Assembly: GCA_977017575.1 (NCBI GenBank)
Contig: CDRNVI010000156.1
Span: 62,001-126,000, forward strand
Length of the DNA stretch: 64,000 nt
DNA from: Paramoeba atlantica
Lineage: Eukaryota; Discosea
Reading direction: 5' to 3'
The notes below the pieces were generated by a model that worked only from the letters and a program-made list of their open reading frames with translations, ran no database searches and was not told the origin of the DNA. How positions within the stretch are numbered: the stretch's first letter is position 1; every line of letters starts with the position of its first letter. Positions 24,222 through 35,559 of this stretch are shown piece after piece. The translations under genes and the position numbers were made by a program.

Positions 24222-27200
24222 CTATTTCTTCTTGTCTGTTGGTTCTGTTGGTAAATAAAAATGGGGACGTCCATTTGAACAAGGATTCTTCAAAATCCCC
24301 AACTTCTGACAAGAAGAACAAAAGTATTGTTGACAACCTAAACATGCAGCTCGATCTAAAGAATCTGCCTCAACGCAACATCGAGAACATTTTTCGATGG
24401 TCACTCCGATCTGATCATCTTGCACCGGAGAAACTGAAGAAGATTTTTTGTGGATCAGAGAACCTGATTTCTTCTTCTTCCTCTTTTCTGTTAAAAAAAT
24501 ATGAGTGGGAGAGAGTGGGTGGGAATCTTAAAAAAAAAAATGACCGACTGTTGTATTCTTGTCTGTTGGTTCTGTTGGTTCTGTTGGTTCTGTTGGTAAA
24601 TAATGATGGGCTCGTCCATTTGAACAAGGATTCTTCAAAACCCCCAACTTCTGACAAAAAAAACAAAAAGAATGTTGACAAACTGAACAGATTGCTCGAC
24701 TGAAAGAGTTTGTCTCAACGCAACATCGTGAACATTGTACCTTACATTCGAGGGTCACTTCCTTCTGACCTCCCTCCACTAAACAAGCATTGCGTACCAG
24801 AGAAGATTTCCTATTCTTCCTCTTATCTAAAAAAATAAATAAATATGAGTGGGAGAGAGTGGGTGGGAATCAATAAAAAAAAATGACCTGCTGGACTCCT
24901 TTTCTGTGTGAGGCGTTTTGGAGCGAAAATATCAGGATTCTCTTCCCCCAGTGGTAAAAGGGGGATATCAATGTACTCTTGTTTTACTGGAGTTCCTTCA
25001 ATGGAGGGATTCTTCCCATCCTCTCTCTGAGGTGTAGGAGGAGTTTTGGGAGCGAAAGGAGAGGCAAAGAATTGTGGAGAGTTATCAGGAAGGGTGTGAG
25101 AAGCGAGATTGGGGGTGTTTTTAAGTGAAGGGGTACGGGGGTACAAATCCAAAGATTTTTGATAACATGCATCCTATTCCATTTTCAATTCAGAAAAAAT
25201 CAATCTTTATGTGGGAAACAAAACAGGTCATCAGCATCACAAGGGGTGGATCAAAAAAAAAAGAGACCTCAGAGACAGAACGATCTTTCAACAATTGAAG
25301 TAGAACAGTTTTGTCAATTGTTAGTTTGAATTCATATTCGTAAGATTGGTATTTGAGGAATGATCTGATCGAAGATCCAATCTCCTATTCATCATACTCA
25401 TCAGAATAACTCTTTGAAAATAATAAAAATTGAAAAAAAAAAGAAGACCATCAGGTGTGACAAATTGATCTCACCAGTTTTTAATGTTGTTTGGTTTCCA
25501 TCATACAAATATCGAAGTTCCCGTAACTATTCACCCACAATTTAATATCATATTTAAGAATGATTTCTTTCAAAGATCAGATCCCCTCCCCCTCCCAAAA
25601 AAAACAAACCTTTGGACTCAACCAAGGAAGTAAAGGAGGTTCAGCAACACTCAGTGCATTTCGATATTCTTTGAAATTTCCTTCTGGTGACATCAGTTGG
25701 TCCAAGGTTTCAAACATTCTTTTGTGCTTTTTGAAAAAAAAAATATCAATTTTTTGATTTAGAAGGGACTCATTAAATCAGAAAAAGAAAAATAAACGCT
25801 GGAGCTGAGGTCAACCCACAATGGTTTTAATCGTCGAATAGGTGCTTGATTCAAACCACTCATAACTGCTGTTGCCCCTTCAAAATTGTTCATCTGTGGT
25901 TTAATAAAATAGAAACTATAAATTGTTTGTCGTTTTTCAGATTTAGTTTTTGTTTGGAGAGAGACAAAAAAAAGGGACCTTCCAAAGTTGTTTTGCTAAT
26001 TTGATGAGATAAACCAACATTGGACGACGTGCTGCCTCTTCACATGAAAGAATCGATTCAACAATGATTTCAGAGATTCGATTGAAGTTGTGTGTCATTG
26101 TCATCACATTTGGAGCTTTTTGATATTTTTCTCCTTTCTGGGTGAGTAAAAAAACAAAAAAAAACATCAATCAATATTTGAAAAACTAAAATGAAATGAA
26201 TCAATTAACCTCCCAAGCTCCATCATAAAACTCTGAAAATTGAAGATTTTGATAAGATTGAAACATAATTGATGTCAATGATTGTGCAAGTTCACGAAAA
26301 GTCCCATACATCATCAAATTTGTTCCTTTCCATGCCTATTTTTTGAACTGAGTTTCAAAAAAGAAGTTTCAAAAATCAAAATGAAAAAAAGAAACCAAAA
26401 TTTGTGAAAAAGAAACTTCCAAAGTGTTTAATAATGTTTTCATTCGACTATTGTTCTCATCAATTTAGGGGGTTATTGATGAGGGAAATAAGAGTAAAAG
26501 GGTAAAAAGAAAGATAAACCTTGCAACAGAAGGAAAGAATGATTGATAATATTTTCCACAGATCTTGTTCCAGAGTTGTAAAACTCTCACAATTTCTCCT
26601 TTTTTTGTCGTATCTTCTTCTTCTTCAATCATTTGTTCCATCTTTTCTAACAATTGAATCTGTGTGTGTGTGGGGAGGAGGAGGAGGAGGGGGAGATAAT
26701 AAATTGGTTGTGAGTCAAATTTGCGAAAATTGAAAAAGAAAAGTGAAAAACAGAAAAAAAATTAACTGGATCAATTTCAAATTTCTCAAAACCAACAAAA
26801 AAGAAATCTTTTTCTTCGGGAGACATCTGGAGTAAACATTCAACGATCTTTCCATACTCATCCTTTTCAAAAAGATGATCTGTACTACAAAACGAATTCT
26901 TCTTTGGGTGATGTATCACGTCACTAATCGTTTTTGATATTGGTGTTAAACCAAAAGAACGAAGAGAAGGACTTTCAGTTGGACTTTTGTAAAATCGGGG
27001 GATTGGAGATCGACAGAGTGCCTTTTGGCTTTCTCCTCCTGTTGTCTCTCCCATTGTTGACCACAATGGGCTCTTCTTTCTTGTTACGGGTTGAGTTTGT
27101 GAGAAAGAAACACTTGCAAAAAAAGTACGAGGAGAAGAGGGTGAGGGTGATGAGTCAGAAGAGGTCGAAGGCGACCGAACAGTAGTGGTGGATGATCGAG

Positions 27201-27531
27201 AAAGACCGGATGAAGAAGGAAGAGGGTTCAAGATAGGTGTTCCTTTTGTGGGTGGAATTGGGGAGGTAAGGGAAGGATGCAAAGGGCGTGGAGAAGATTT
27301 AGTTTGAGTAGTTGGTAGAGGGTTCCGGGGAGCTGGTTCGTGAGGGCTTTGGGATGGAGAATCATACCCGAGGAGTGGTGGGCATGATCCGTGGTTGAGA
27401 ATTGGCTCGTAATTTGAGAAAGATTCGCTCCTTCTGCTCCTTCTGCTCCCTGTCCTGCTCTGAGTCTTGCTGTTGCTGTTCTTGCGATTTAAAAGGAAAA
27501 CCCTTGGCCCAGGACTTTGTGTTGACTCCAT
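24222..27531 (-). CDS. RasGEF-B with two C-terminal Cys-rich modules
   Basis: The start is MESTQSPGPRVFLLNRKNSN (ATG 27531-27529); in-frame sequence upstream begins with TTG and is not used. The head is Ser/Pro-rich. REM carries KDEYGKIVECLLQMSPEEKD and QLLEKMEQMIEEEED; CDC25 motifs are the same as in RasGEF-A. After the Pro-rich linker (CYQKSLDLYPRTPSLK, GTPVKQEYIDI) come two Cys-rich modules on separate exons: one around 24528-24779, one at 24222-24425. The intron between them is a near copy of the intron that precedes the first module, which shows the whole intron-linker-module unit was duplicated. The stop is TAG at 24224-24222. Confidence 0.83.
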
Positions 27532-27944
27532 CGATCGTGGGGGTGGTGGGGAGGCGGGGTGAACTGAAAAGTGAACGAATGACTTTTTCTCTGAGAAGCC
27601 AAAAATAAATAAAAAAACTCCTTCCAAAAATAGTCAAAATAATCCCAAATTGCCCAAATAAGAGAAAACGAGAAATCCAAATAAAGAAATGTTTTTTTCG
27701 GGGTTGTTTTTGTTTCATTTTCGTTTTTTTGTTCGTCCGCTTTTTTTTTTCTTTTTTTTTTGATCTCGAATAATATCTTTTGAATTTTGTTCAATTGGGG
27801 CACTCTTTGAAATGGATGCGCACAGTTTGAAGTTGGTTGAGGGGCGCACTCAGAGACTCGACACCCTAGAGCGAGGAGTTGTGGGATATCAAATGAAGGG
27901 AAGAGAGATGAGGGGGGAGTTGGAGTTGGAGGTCTCTCTTCTCT
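27532..27944. other. Array spacer B/C
   Basis: This holds the T-rich module at 27692-27740 and the gcgcactcagagactc block near 27845. Unlike spacers A/B and C/D it lacks the kexin-derived fragment and the 90-residue ORF: sequence passes from ...ggagttggaggtctctc straight to the RasGEF-C 3' end. Confidence 0.6.
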
Positions 27945-30900
27945 CTATTTCTTCTTGTCTGTTGGTTCTGTTGGTAAATAATGATGGGCTCGCCCATTTG
28001 AACAAGGATTCTTCAAAACCCCCAACTTCTGACAAGAAGAACAAAAATATTGTTGACAACTTAAACACGCAGCTCGATTTAAAGAATCTGCCTCAACGCA
28101 ACATCGAGAACATGGCACTGAACATTTTTCGATGGCTTGTCTGTTGGTTGGTTCTGTTGGTTCTGTTGGTTCTGTTGGTTCTTCTGTTGGTAAATAATAA
28201 TGGGGACGTCCATTTGAACAAGGATTCTTCAAAATCCCCAACTTCTGACAAGAAGAACAAAAATATTGTTGACAACCTAAACACGCAGCTCGATTTAAAG
28301 AATCTGTCCCAACGCAACATCGAGAACATTGCAAAGCTGGTAAATAATAATGGGGACGTCCGTTTGAACAAGGATTCTTCAAAACCTCCAACTTCTGACA
28401 AGAAGAACAAAAATATTGTTGACAACCTAAACACGCAGCTCGATTTAAAGAATCTGCCTCAACGCAACATCGAGAACATGGCACTGAACATTTTTCGATA
28501 GTCACTCCGTTCTGCTCTCCTTGCACTGAAGAAACTGAAGAAGATTTTTTGCGGATCAGAGAACCTGATTTCCTATTCTTCCTCTTTTCTGTTAAAAAAA
28601 AATGTGAGTGGGAGAGAGTGGGTGGGAATCATAGAAAAAATGACCTGTACTCAGTCTTTTTAAGTCTTTTCTTGATGTTTTCTTTGTGAGGCGTTTTGGA
28701 GCGGAAATATCAGGATTCCCTTCCCCCAGTGGTAAAAGGGGGATATCAATGTACTCTTGTTTTACTGGAGTTCCTTCAATGGAGGGATTCTTCCCATCCT
28801 CTCCCACTTCTTTTTTTTTTTCTCTTTTCCCTTTCTCTTCATCCTCTCCCTGAGGTGTAGGAGGAGTTTTGGGAGCGAAAGGAGAGCCAGAGAATTGTGG
28901 AGAGTTATCAGGAAGGGTGTGAGAAGCGAGATTGGGGGTATTTTTAAGAGAAGTCCGGGAGTACAAATCCAAAGATTTTTGATAACATGCATCCTATCAT
29001 TTTCAATTCAGAAAAAAACAATCTTTATGTGGGAAACAAAACAGGTCATCAAAAAAAAAGAGACCTCAGAGACAGAATGATCTTTCAACAATTGAAGTAG
29101 AACAGTTTTCTCAGTTGTTAGTTTGAATTCATATTCGTAAGATTGGTATTTGAGGAACGATCGAATCGAAGATCCAATCTCCTATTCATCATACTCATCA
29201 GAATAACTCTTTGAAAATAATAAAAATTGAAAAAAAATAGAAAAAAAAAAGAAGACCATCAGGTGTGGTAAATTGATCTCACCAGTTTTTAATGTTGTTT
29301 GGTTTCCATCATACAAATATCGAAGTTCCCGTAACTATTCACCCACAATTTAATATCATATTTAAGAATGATTTCTTTCAAAGATCAGATCCCCTCCCCC
29401 CCCAAAAAAAAACAAACCTTTGGACTCAACCAAGGAAGTAAAGGAGGTTCAGCAACACTCAGTGCATTTCGATATTCTTTAAAATTTCCTTCTGGTGACA
29501 TCAGTTGGTTCAAGGTTTCAAATGTTCTTTTGTGCTTTTTGAAAAAAAAAATATCAATTTTTTGATTTAGAAGGGACTCATTAAATCAGAAAAAGGAAAA
29601 TAAACTCTGGAGCTGAGGTCAACCCACAATGGTTTTAATCGTCGAATAGATGTTTGATTCAAACCACTCATAACTGCTGTTGCCCCTTCAAAATTGTTCA
29701 TCTGTGGTTTAATAAAATAGAAACTATAAATTGGTTGTCTTTTTCAGATTTAGTTTTTTGTTTGAAGATAGACAAAAAAAAGGGACCTTCCGAAGTTGTT
29801 TTGCTAATTTGATGAGATAAACCAACATTGGACGACGTGCTGCCTCTTCACATGAAAGAATCGATTCAACAATGATTTCAGAGATTCGATTGAAGTTGTG
29901 TGTCATTGTCACCACATTTGGAGCTTTTTGATATTTTTCTCCTTTCTGGGTGAGTAAAAAAACAAAAAAACATTAATCATTATTTGAAAAATTTAAAAAA
30001 ATGACCACAATTTTTTGTAAAAAGGGGCAAGGGGAGGGGAAATCAATTAACCTCCCAAGCTCCATCATAAAACTCTGAAAATTGAAGATTTTGATAAGAT
30101 TGAAACATAATTGATGTCAATGATTGTGCAAGTTCACGAAAAGTCCCATACATCATCAAATTTGTTCCTTTCCATGCCTATTTTTTGAACTGAGTTTCAA
30201 AAAAGAAGTTTCAAAAACCAAAATGAAAAAAAGAAACCAAAATTTGTGAAAAAGAAACTTCCAAAGTGTTTAATAATGTTTTCATTCGACTATTGTTCTC
30301 ATCAATTTAGAAGGTGATTGATGAGGGAAATAAGAGTAAAAGGGTAAAAAGAAAGATAAACCTTGCAACAGAAGGAAAGAATGATTGATAATATTTTCCA
30401 CAGATCTTGTTCCAGAGTTGTAAAACTCTCACAATTTCTCCTTTTTTTGTCGTATCTTCTTCTTCTTCAATCATTTGTTCCATCTTTTCTAACAATTGAA
30501 TCTGTGTGTGTGTGGGGAGGAGGAGGAGGAGGGGGAGATAATAAATTGGTTGTGAGTCAAATTTGCGAAAATTGAAAAAGAAAAGTGAAAAACAGAAAAA
30601 AAATTAACTGGATCAATTTCAAATTTCTCAAAACCAACAAAAAAGAAATCTTTTTCTTCGGGAGACATCTGGAGTAAACATTCAACGATCTTTCCATACT
30701 CATCCTTTTCAAAAAGATGATCTGTACTACAAAACGAATTCTTCTTTGGGTGATGTATCACGTCACTAATCGTTTTTGATATTGGTGTTAAACCAAAAGA
30801 ACGAAGAGAAGGACTTTCAGTTGGACTTTTGTAAAATCGGGGGATTGGAGATCGACAGAGTGCCTTTTGGCTTTCTCCTCCTGTTGTCTCTCCTGTTGTT

Positions 30901-31349
30901 GATGACAATGGGCTCCTCTTTATCTTTGTGGATTGGGTTCGTGAGAGAGAAACTTTAGAAAAAAAAGTACGAGGAGAAGAGGGTGTGGGTGATGATTCAG
31001 AAGAGGGTAAAGGCGACCGAACAGTAGTGGTGGGTGATTGAGAGTGAGTGGATAAAGAAGGAAGAGGATTCAATAAGAGAGGTGTCCCTTTTTTAGTGGG
31101 AGGAATTGGAGAGGTAAGGGACGAAAGGCGTGGAGAAGATTTCGTTTGAGAAGATGGCAGAGGGTCCTGGGGATCTGGTTCCTTTCCGAGTGGTGGGCAT
31201 GATGATATGTGGTTGAGAATTGACTCGTAATCTGAGAAAGATTGACTCCTTCTGCTCCGAGTCCGAATGCCATTCCTGCTGCTATTCCTGCTGCTGTCCT
31301 TCCGTTTTAAAAGGAAGACCTTTGGCCCAGGACTTTTTCTCGACTCCAT
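27945..31349 (-). CDS. RasGEF-C with three C-terminal Cys-rich modules
   Basis: The start is MESRKSPGPKVFLLKRKDSS (ATG 31349-31347), almost as in RasGEF-A. The REM and CDC25 exons from 30489 down are nearly identical to RasGEF-B, including an intronic tgtgtgtgtggggaggagg tract at 30503-30536. The linker has GTPVKQEYIDIPLLPLGEGN. The last exon (about 28580-27945) codes three Cys-rich modules, each with CSRCCV, YFCSSCQKL and NPCSNGR blocks, ending TEPTDKKK. The head resembles A while the catalytic part resembles B, so exchange between array members by unequal crossing over or conversion is likely. Confidence 0.83.
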
Positions 31350-32114
31350 CGATCGTGGGGTGGGCGGTGGGCGGTGGGTTGCGGTGGGCGGTGGGTGGTG
31401 TGAGAAACCTAAAAAGTGAACGAATGACTTTTTGGAACGAAAATAAAAAATAAAAACGGAGAAACGGAAAAATAAAAGACCGAAAAAATAAAAAGTGGCG
31501 GGGAAAAAAACCTCTCACAAAGAAAAGATCCAAAATTGCCCAAATTTGCGCTCGTTGCCCAAATAAGAGAAAACGACAAATCAAATAAAGAAATGTTTTT
31601 TTCGTTTTTTTTTTTTTCTCGAATAATTTCTTTTGAATTTTGTTCAATGGGTTCCTCTTTGAAATGGATTCGCACAGTTTGAAGTTGGTTGAGGGGCGCA
31701 CTCAGAGACTCGACACCCTAGAGCGAGGAATTGTGGGATATCAAATGAAGTGAAGAGAGACGAGTGGGGGAGTTGGAGGAGTTGGAGGAGTTGGAGGAGA
31801 GGTTGAGACTGCAATGCTGGGGAGAAACACTTGAAATGAATCAAGTTGTTATCTTTCACAAATACATTCTTGATATTTTTCGCTCTGATAAAACTGTAAA
31901 AGGGGTGACCTATTATTCTTGTCAAAAAACAGAAAGGAATAAAAAAAAACAAATGGATCACTCAAGAACCTCGGAGGCAACCGCACCACCAGAGGAGGTG
32001 AGACCCCAATTGGGTCAATGCAACTTCATTCAATAAATCAAGCACTTTCTGAGTAATTGGAGTATTCCTGCTTGGTTTCTCTCTCTTCCTTATTTCCCTT
32101 TCTCTCTTCTCTCT
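31350..32114. other. Array spacer C/D with stranded kexin exon fragment
   Basis: A G-rich minisatellite (31357-31410) lies just before the RasGEF-C start. The T-rich module is truncated near 31590. The shared block lies at 31695-31750. The 90-residue ORF copy is at 31764-32036, and 32003-32102 resembles kexin 39356-39464. Confidence 0.6.
31357..31410 (+). repeat. G-rich (GGGCGGT)n tract upstream of RasGEF-C
   Basis: Runs of ggtgggcggtgggcggtggg on the plus strand lie directly upstream of the minus-strand ATG. The matching tract before RasGEF-D is at 35157-35210. RasGEF-A and -B have only short G-rich remnants. Four or more GGG runs per tract could form a G-quadruplex on the template strand. 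Confidence 0.7.
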
Positions 32115-35100
32115 CTATTTCTTCTTGTCTTCTGTTGGTTCTGTTGGGAGATAATGATGGGCTCGTCCGTTTGAACAAGGATTCTTCAAAACCCCCAACT
32201 TCTGACAAGAAGAACAAAAATATTGTTGACAACTTAAACACGCAACTCGATTTAAAGAATCTGCCTCAACGCAACATCGAGAACATTTTTCGATCACTCC
32301 CATCTGATCACCTGGCACCGAAGAAACTGAAGAAGATTTTTTGTGGATCAGAGAACTTGATTTCCTATTCTTCCTCTTTTCTGTTAAAAAAAAATATGAG
32401 TGGGAGAGAGTGGGTGGGAAACATAAAAAAAAATGACCTGTACTCAGTCTTTTTAAGTCTTTTCTTGATGTTTTCTTTGTGAGGCATTTTGGAGTGGAAA
32501 TATCAGGATTCCCTTCCCCCAGTGGTAAATGGGAGATATCAATGTACTCTTGTTTTACTGGAGTTCCTTCAATGGAGGGATTCTTCTCATCCTCTCCCGC
32601 TTCTTTTACTTCTTCTTTTTCTCTTTTCCCTTTCTCTTCATCCTCTCCCTGAGGTGTAGGAGGAGTTTTGGGAGCGAAAGGAGAGCCAGAGAATTGTGGA
32701 GAGTTATCAGGAAGGGTGTGAGAAGCGAGATTGGGGGTATTTTTAAGAGAAGTCCGGGGGTACAAATCCAAAGATTTTTGATAACATGCATCCTATTCCA
32801 TTTTCAATTCAGAAAAATCAATCTTTATGTGGGAAACAAAACAGGTCATCAGCATCACAAGGGGTGAATCAAAAAAAAAAGAGACCTCAGAGACAGAACG
32901 ATCTTTCAACAATTGAAGTAGAACAGTTTTGTCAATTGTTAGTTTGAATTCATATTCGTAAGATTGGTATTTGAGGAATGATCTGATCGAAGATCCAATC
33001 TCCTATTCATCATACTCATCAGAATAACTCTTTGAAAATAATAAAAATTGAAAAAAAATAGAAAAAAAAAAGAAGACCATCAGGTGTGGTAAATTGATCT
33101 CACCAGTTTTTAATGTTGTTTGGTTTCCATCATACAAATATCGAAGTTCCCGTAACTATTCACCCACAATTTAATATCATATTTAAGAATGATTTCTTTC
33201 AAAGATCAGATCCCCTCCCCCCCCAAAAAAAAACAAACCTTTGGACTCAACCAAGGAAGTAAAGGAGGTTCAGCAACACTCAGTGCATTTCGATATTCTT
33301 TAAAATTTCCTTCTGGTGACATCAGTTGGTTCAAGGTTTCAAATGTTCTTTTGTGCTTTTTGAAAAAAAATATTAATTTTTTGATTTAGAAGGGACTCAT
33401 TAAATCAGAAAAAGAAAAATAAACGCTGGAGCTGAGGTCAACCCACAATGGTTTTAATCGTCGAATAGATGTTTGATTCAAACCACTAACAACTGCTGTT
33501 GCCCCTTCAAAATTGTTCATCTGTGGTTTAATAAAATAGAAACTATAAATTATTTATCTTTTTTCAGGTTTGAAGATAGACAAAAAAAAGGGACCTTCCG
33601 AAGTTGTTTTGCTAATTTGATGAGATAAACCAACATTGGACGACGTGCTGCCTCTTCACATGAAAGAATCGATTCAACAACGATTTCAGAGATTCGATTG
33701 AAGTTGTGTGTCATTGTCACCACATTTGGAGCTTTTTGATATTTTTCTCCTTTCTGGGTGAGTAAGAAAACAAAAAAACATTAATCATTATTTGAAATAT
33801 TTTTGTAAAAAAGGGGCAAGGGGAGGGGAAATCAATTAACCTCCCAAGCTCCATCATAAAACTCTGAAAATTGAAGATTTTGATAAGATTGAAACATAAT
33901 TGATGTCAATGATTGTGCAAGTTCACGAAAAGTCCCATACATCATCAAATTTGTTCCTTTCCATGCCTATTTTTTGAACTGAGTTTCAAAAAAGAAGTTT
34001 CAAAAACCAAAATGAAAAAAAGAAACCAAAATTTGTGAAAAAGAAACTTCCAAAGTGTTTAATAATGTTTTCATTCGACTATTGTTCTCATCAATTTAGA
34101 AGGTGATTGATGAGGGAAATAAGAGTAAAAGGGTAAAAAGAAAGATAAACCTTGCAACAGAAGGAAAGAATGATTGATAATATTTTCCACAGATCTTGTT
34201 CCAGAGTTGTAAAACTCTCACAATTTCTCCTTTTTTTGTCGTATCTTCTTCTTCTTCAATCATTTGTTCCATCTTTTCTAACAATTGAATCTGTGTGTGT
34301 GTGGGGAGGAGGAGGAGGAGGGGGAGACAATGAGTAAAATTTGCGAAAATCGAAAAAGAAAAGTGAAAAACAGAAAAAAACTAACTGGATCAATTTCAAA
34401 TTTCTCAAAACCAACAAAAAAGAAATCTTCTTCTTCAGGAGGCATCTGGAGTAAACATTCGACGATCTTTCCATACTCACCTTTTTCAAAAAGATGATCT
34501 TCACTACAAAAGGAATTCTTCTTTGGGCGATGTACCGCTTCACTAACCGTTTTAGATCTTGGTGTTAAACCAAAAGGACGAAGAGAAGGACCTTCAGTTG
34601 GACTTTTGCTAAATCGGGGGGTTATTGGGAGAGATTGACGGAGCGCCTTTTGGCTTTCTCTTCTTGTTGTCTCTCCCGTTGTTGATGACAATGGGCTCCT
34701 CTTATTCCTTGAGGATTGGGTTTGTGAGAAAGAAACATTTGAAAAAAAAGAACGAGGAGATAAGGGTATGGGTGATTCAGAAGAGGGTAAAGGCGACTGA
34801 GTCGTAGTGGTGGGTGATTGAGAGTGAGAGGATGAAGAAGGAAGAGGATTCAATAAGAGAGGTGCTACTTTTTTAGTGGGAGGAATTGGAGAGATAAGGG
34901 ACGAAAGGCGTGGAGAAGATTTCGTTTGAGAAGATGGCAGAGGGTCCTGGGGAGCTGGTTTGCGAGGGCTTTTGGATGGAGAGTCAGTCCCGAGTGGTGG
35001 GCATGATATGTGGTTGAGAATTGATTCGTAATCTGAGAAAGATTGGCTTCTTCTGCTCCGAGTCCGAGTGCTATTCCTGCTGCGATTCCTGTTGCTGTCC

Positions 35101-35150
35101 TTCCGTTTTAAAAGGAAGACCTTTGGCCCAGGACTTTTTCTCGACTCCAT
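32115..35150 (-). CDS. RasGEF-D with one C-terminal Cys-rich module
   Basis: The start is MESRKSPGPKVFLLKRKDSN (ATG 35150-35148). The Ser/Pro-rich head, REM (KGEYGKIVECLLQMPPEEED, QLLEKMEQMIEEEED) and CDC25 motifs are as in its array neighbours. The tail has the Pro-rich linker and a single Cys-rich module (IEKCSRCCVEADSLNRVAC to HHYLPTEPTEDKKK). The intron before the module is about 57 nt, divisible by three, and has no in-frame stop, so linker and module are also open without splicing. This is the promoter-distal end of the array next to the kexin-like gene. Confidence 0.83.
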
Positions 35151-35559
35151 CGATCGTGGGATGGGGCGGTGGGTGGCGGTGGGCGGTGGGCGGTGGGTGG
35201 TGTGGGAAACCTAAAAAGTGAACGAATGACTTTTTTGGAACAAAAATAAAACAAAAATAAAAAATAGGGCAAACGGAAAAAAGTTGTCCGAAAAATAAAA
35301 ATGGAGAAACGAAAAAACAAAACAGGAAAAAACGACTTCTCAGAATCCAAAACTATCCCAAAATTGCCCAAATATGAGAAAAAGACTAACCCAAATAAAG
35401 AGATGTTTTTTCGGGGTTGTTTTTGTTTCGTTTTCGTTTTTTTGTTCGTGCGTTTTTTGAAAGGTTATTGAAAGGTTGATTGAAACAGTTTCTCTTCTTT
35501 CTCTCGCCACAGAAGAGAGTCAGCGCCCAGCCAAAAGAGAAGAAGAAGAAAGAAGAAGA
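35151..35559. promoter_or_regulatory. Divergent region RasGEF-D / kexin-like gene
   Basis: This holds the G-rich tract at 35157-35210 and the T-rich module at 35404-35452 (ttcggggttgtttttgtttc). It separates head-to-head starts at 35150 and 35560. No coding sequence was found. Confidence 0.5.
35404..35452 (+). repeat. Dispersed 50-bp T-rich module
   Basis: The core ttcggggttgtttttg followed by cgtttttttgtt is found at 23641-23690, 27692-27740, 35404-35452 and 40730-40777, with a truncated form near 31590. It lies upstream of RasGEF-A, -B and -D and of the first kinase gene. Being shared with the unrelated kinase gene, it may be a regulatory element or a small repeat. Confidence 0.6.
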
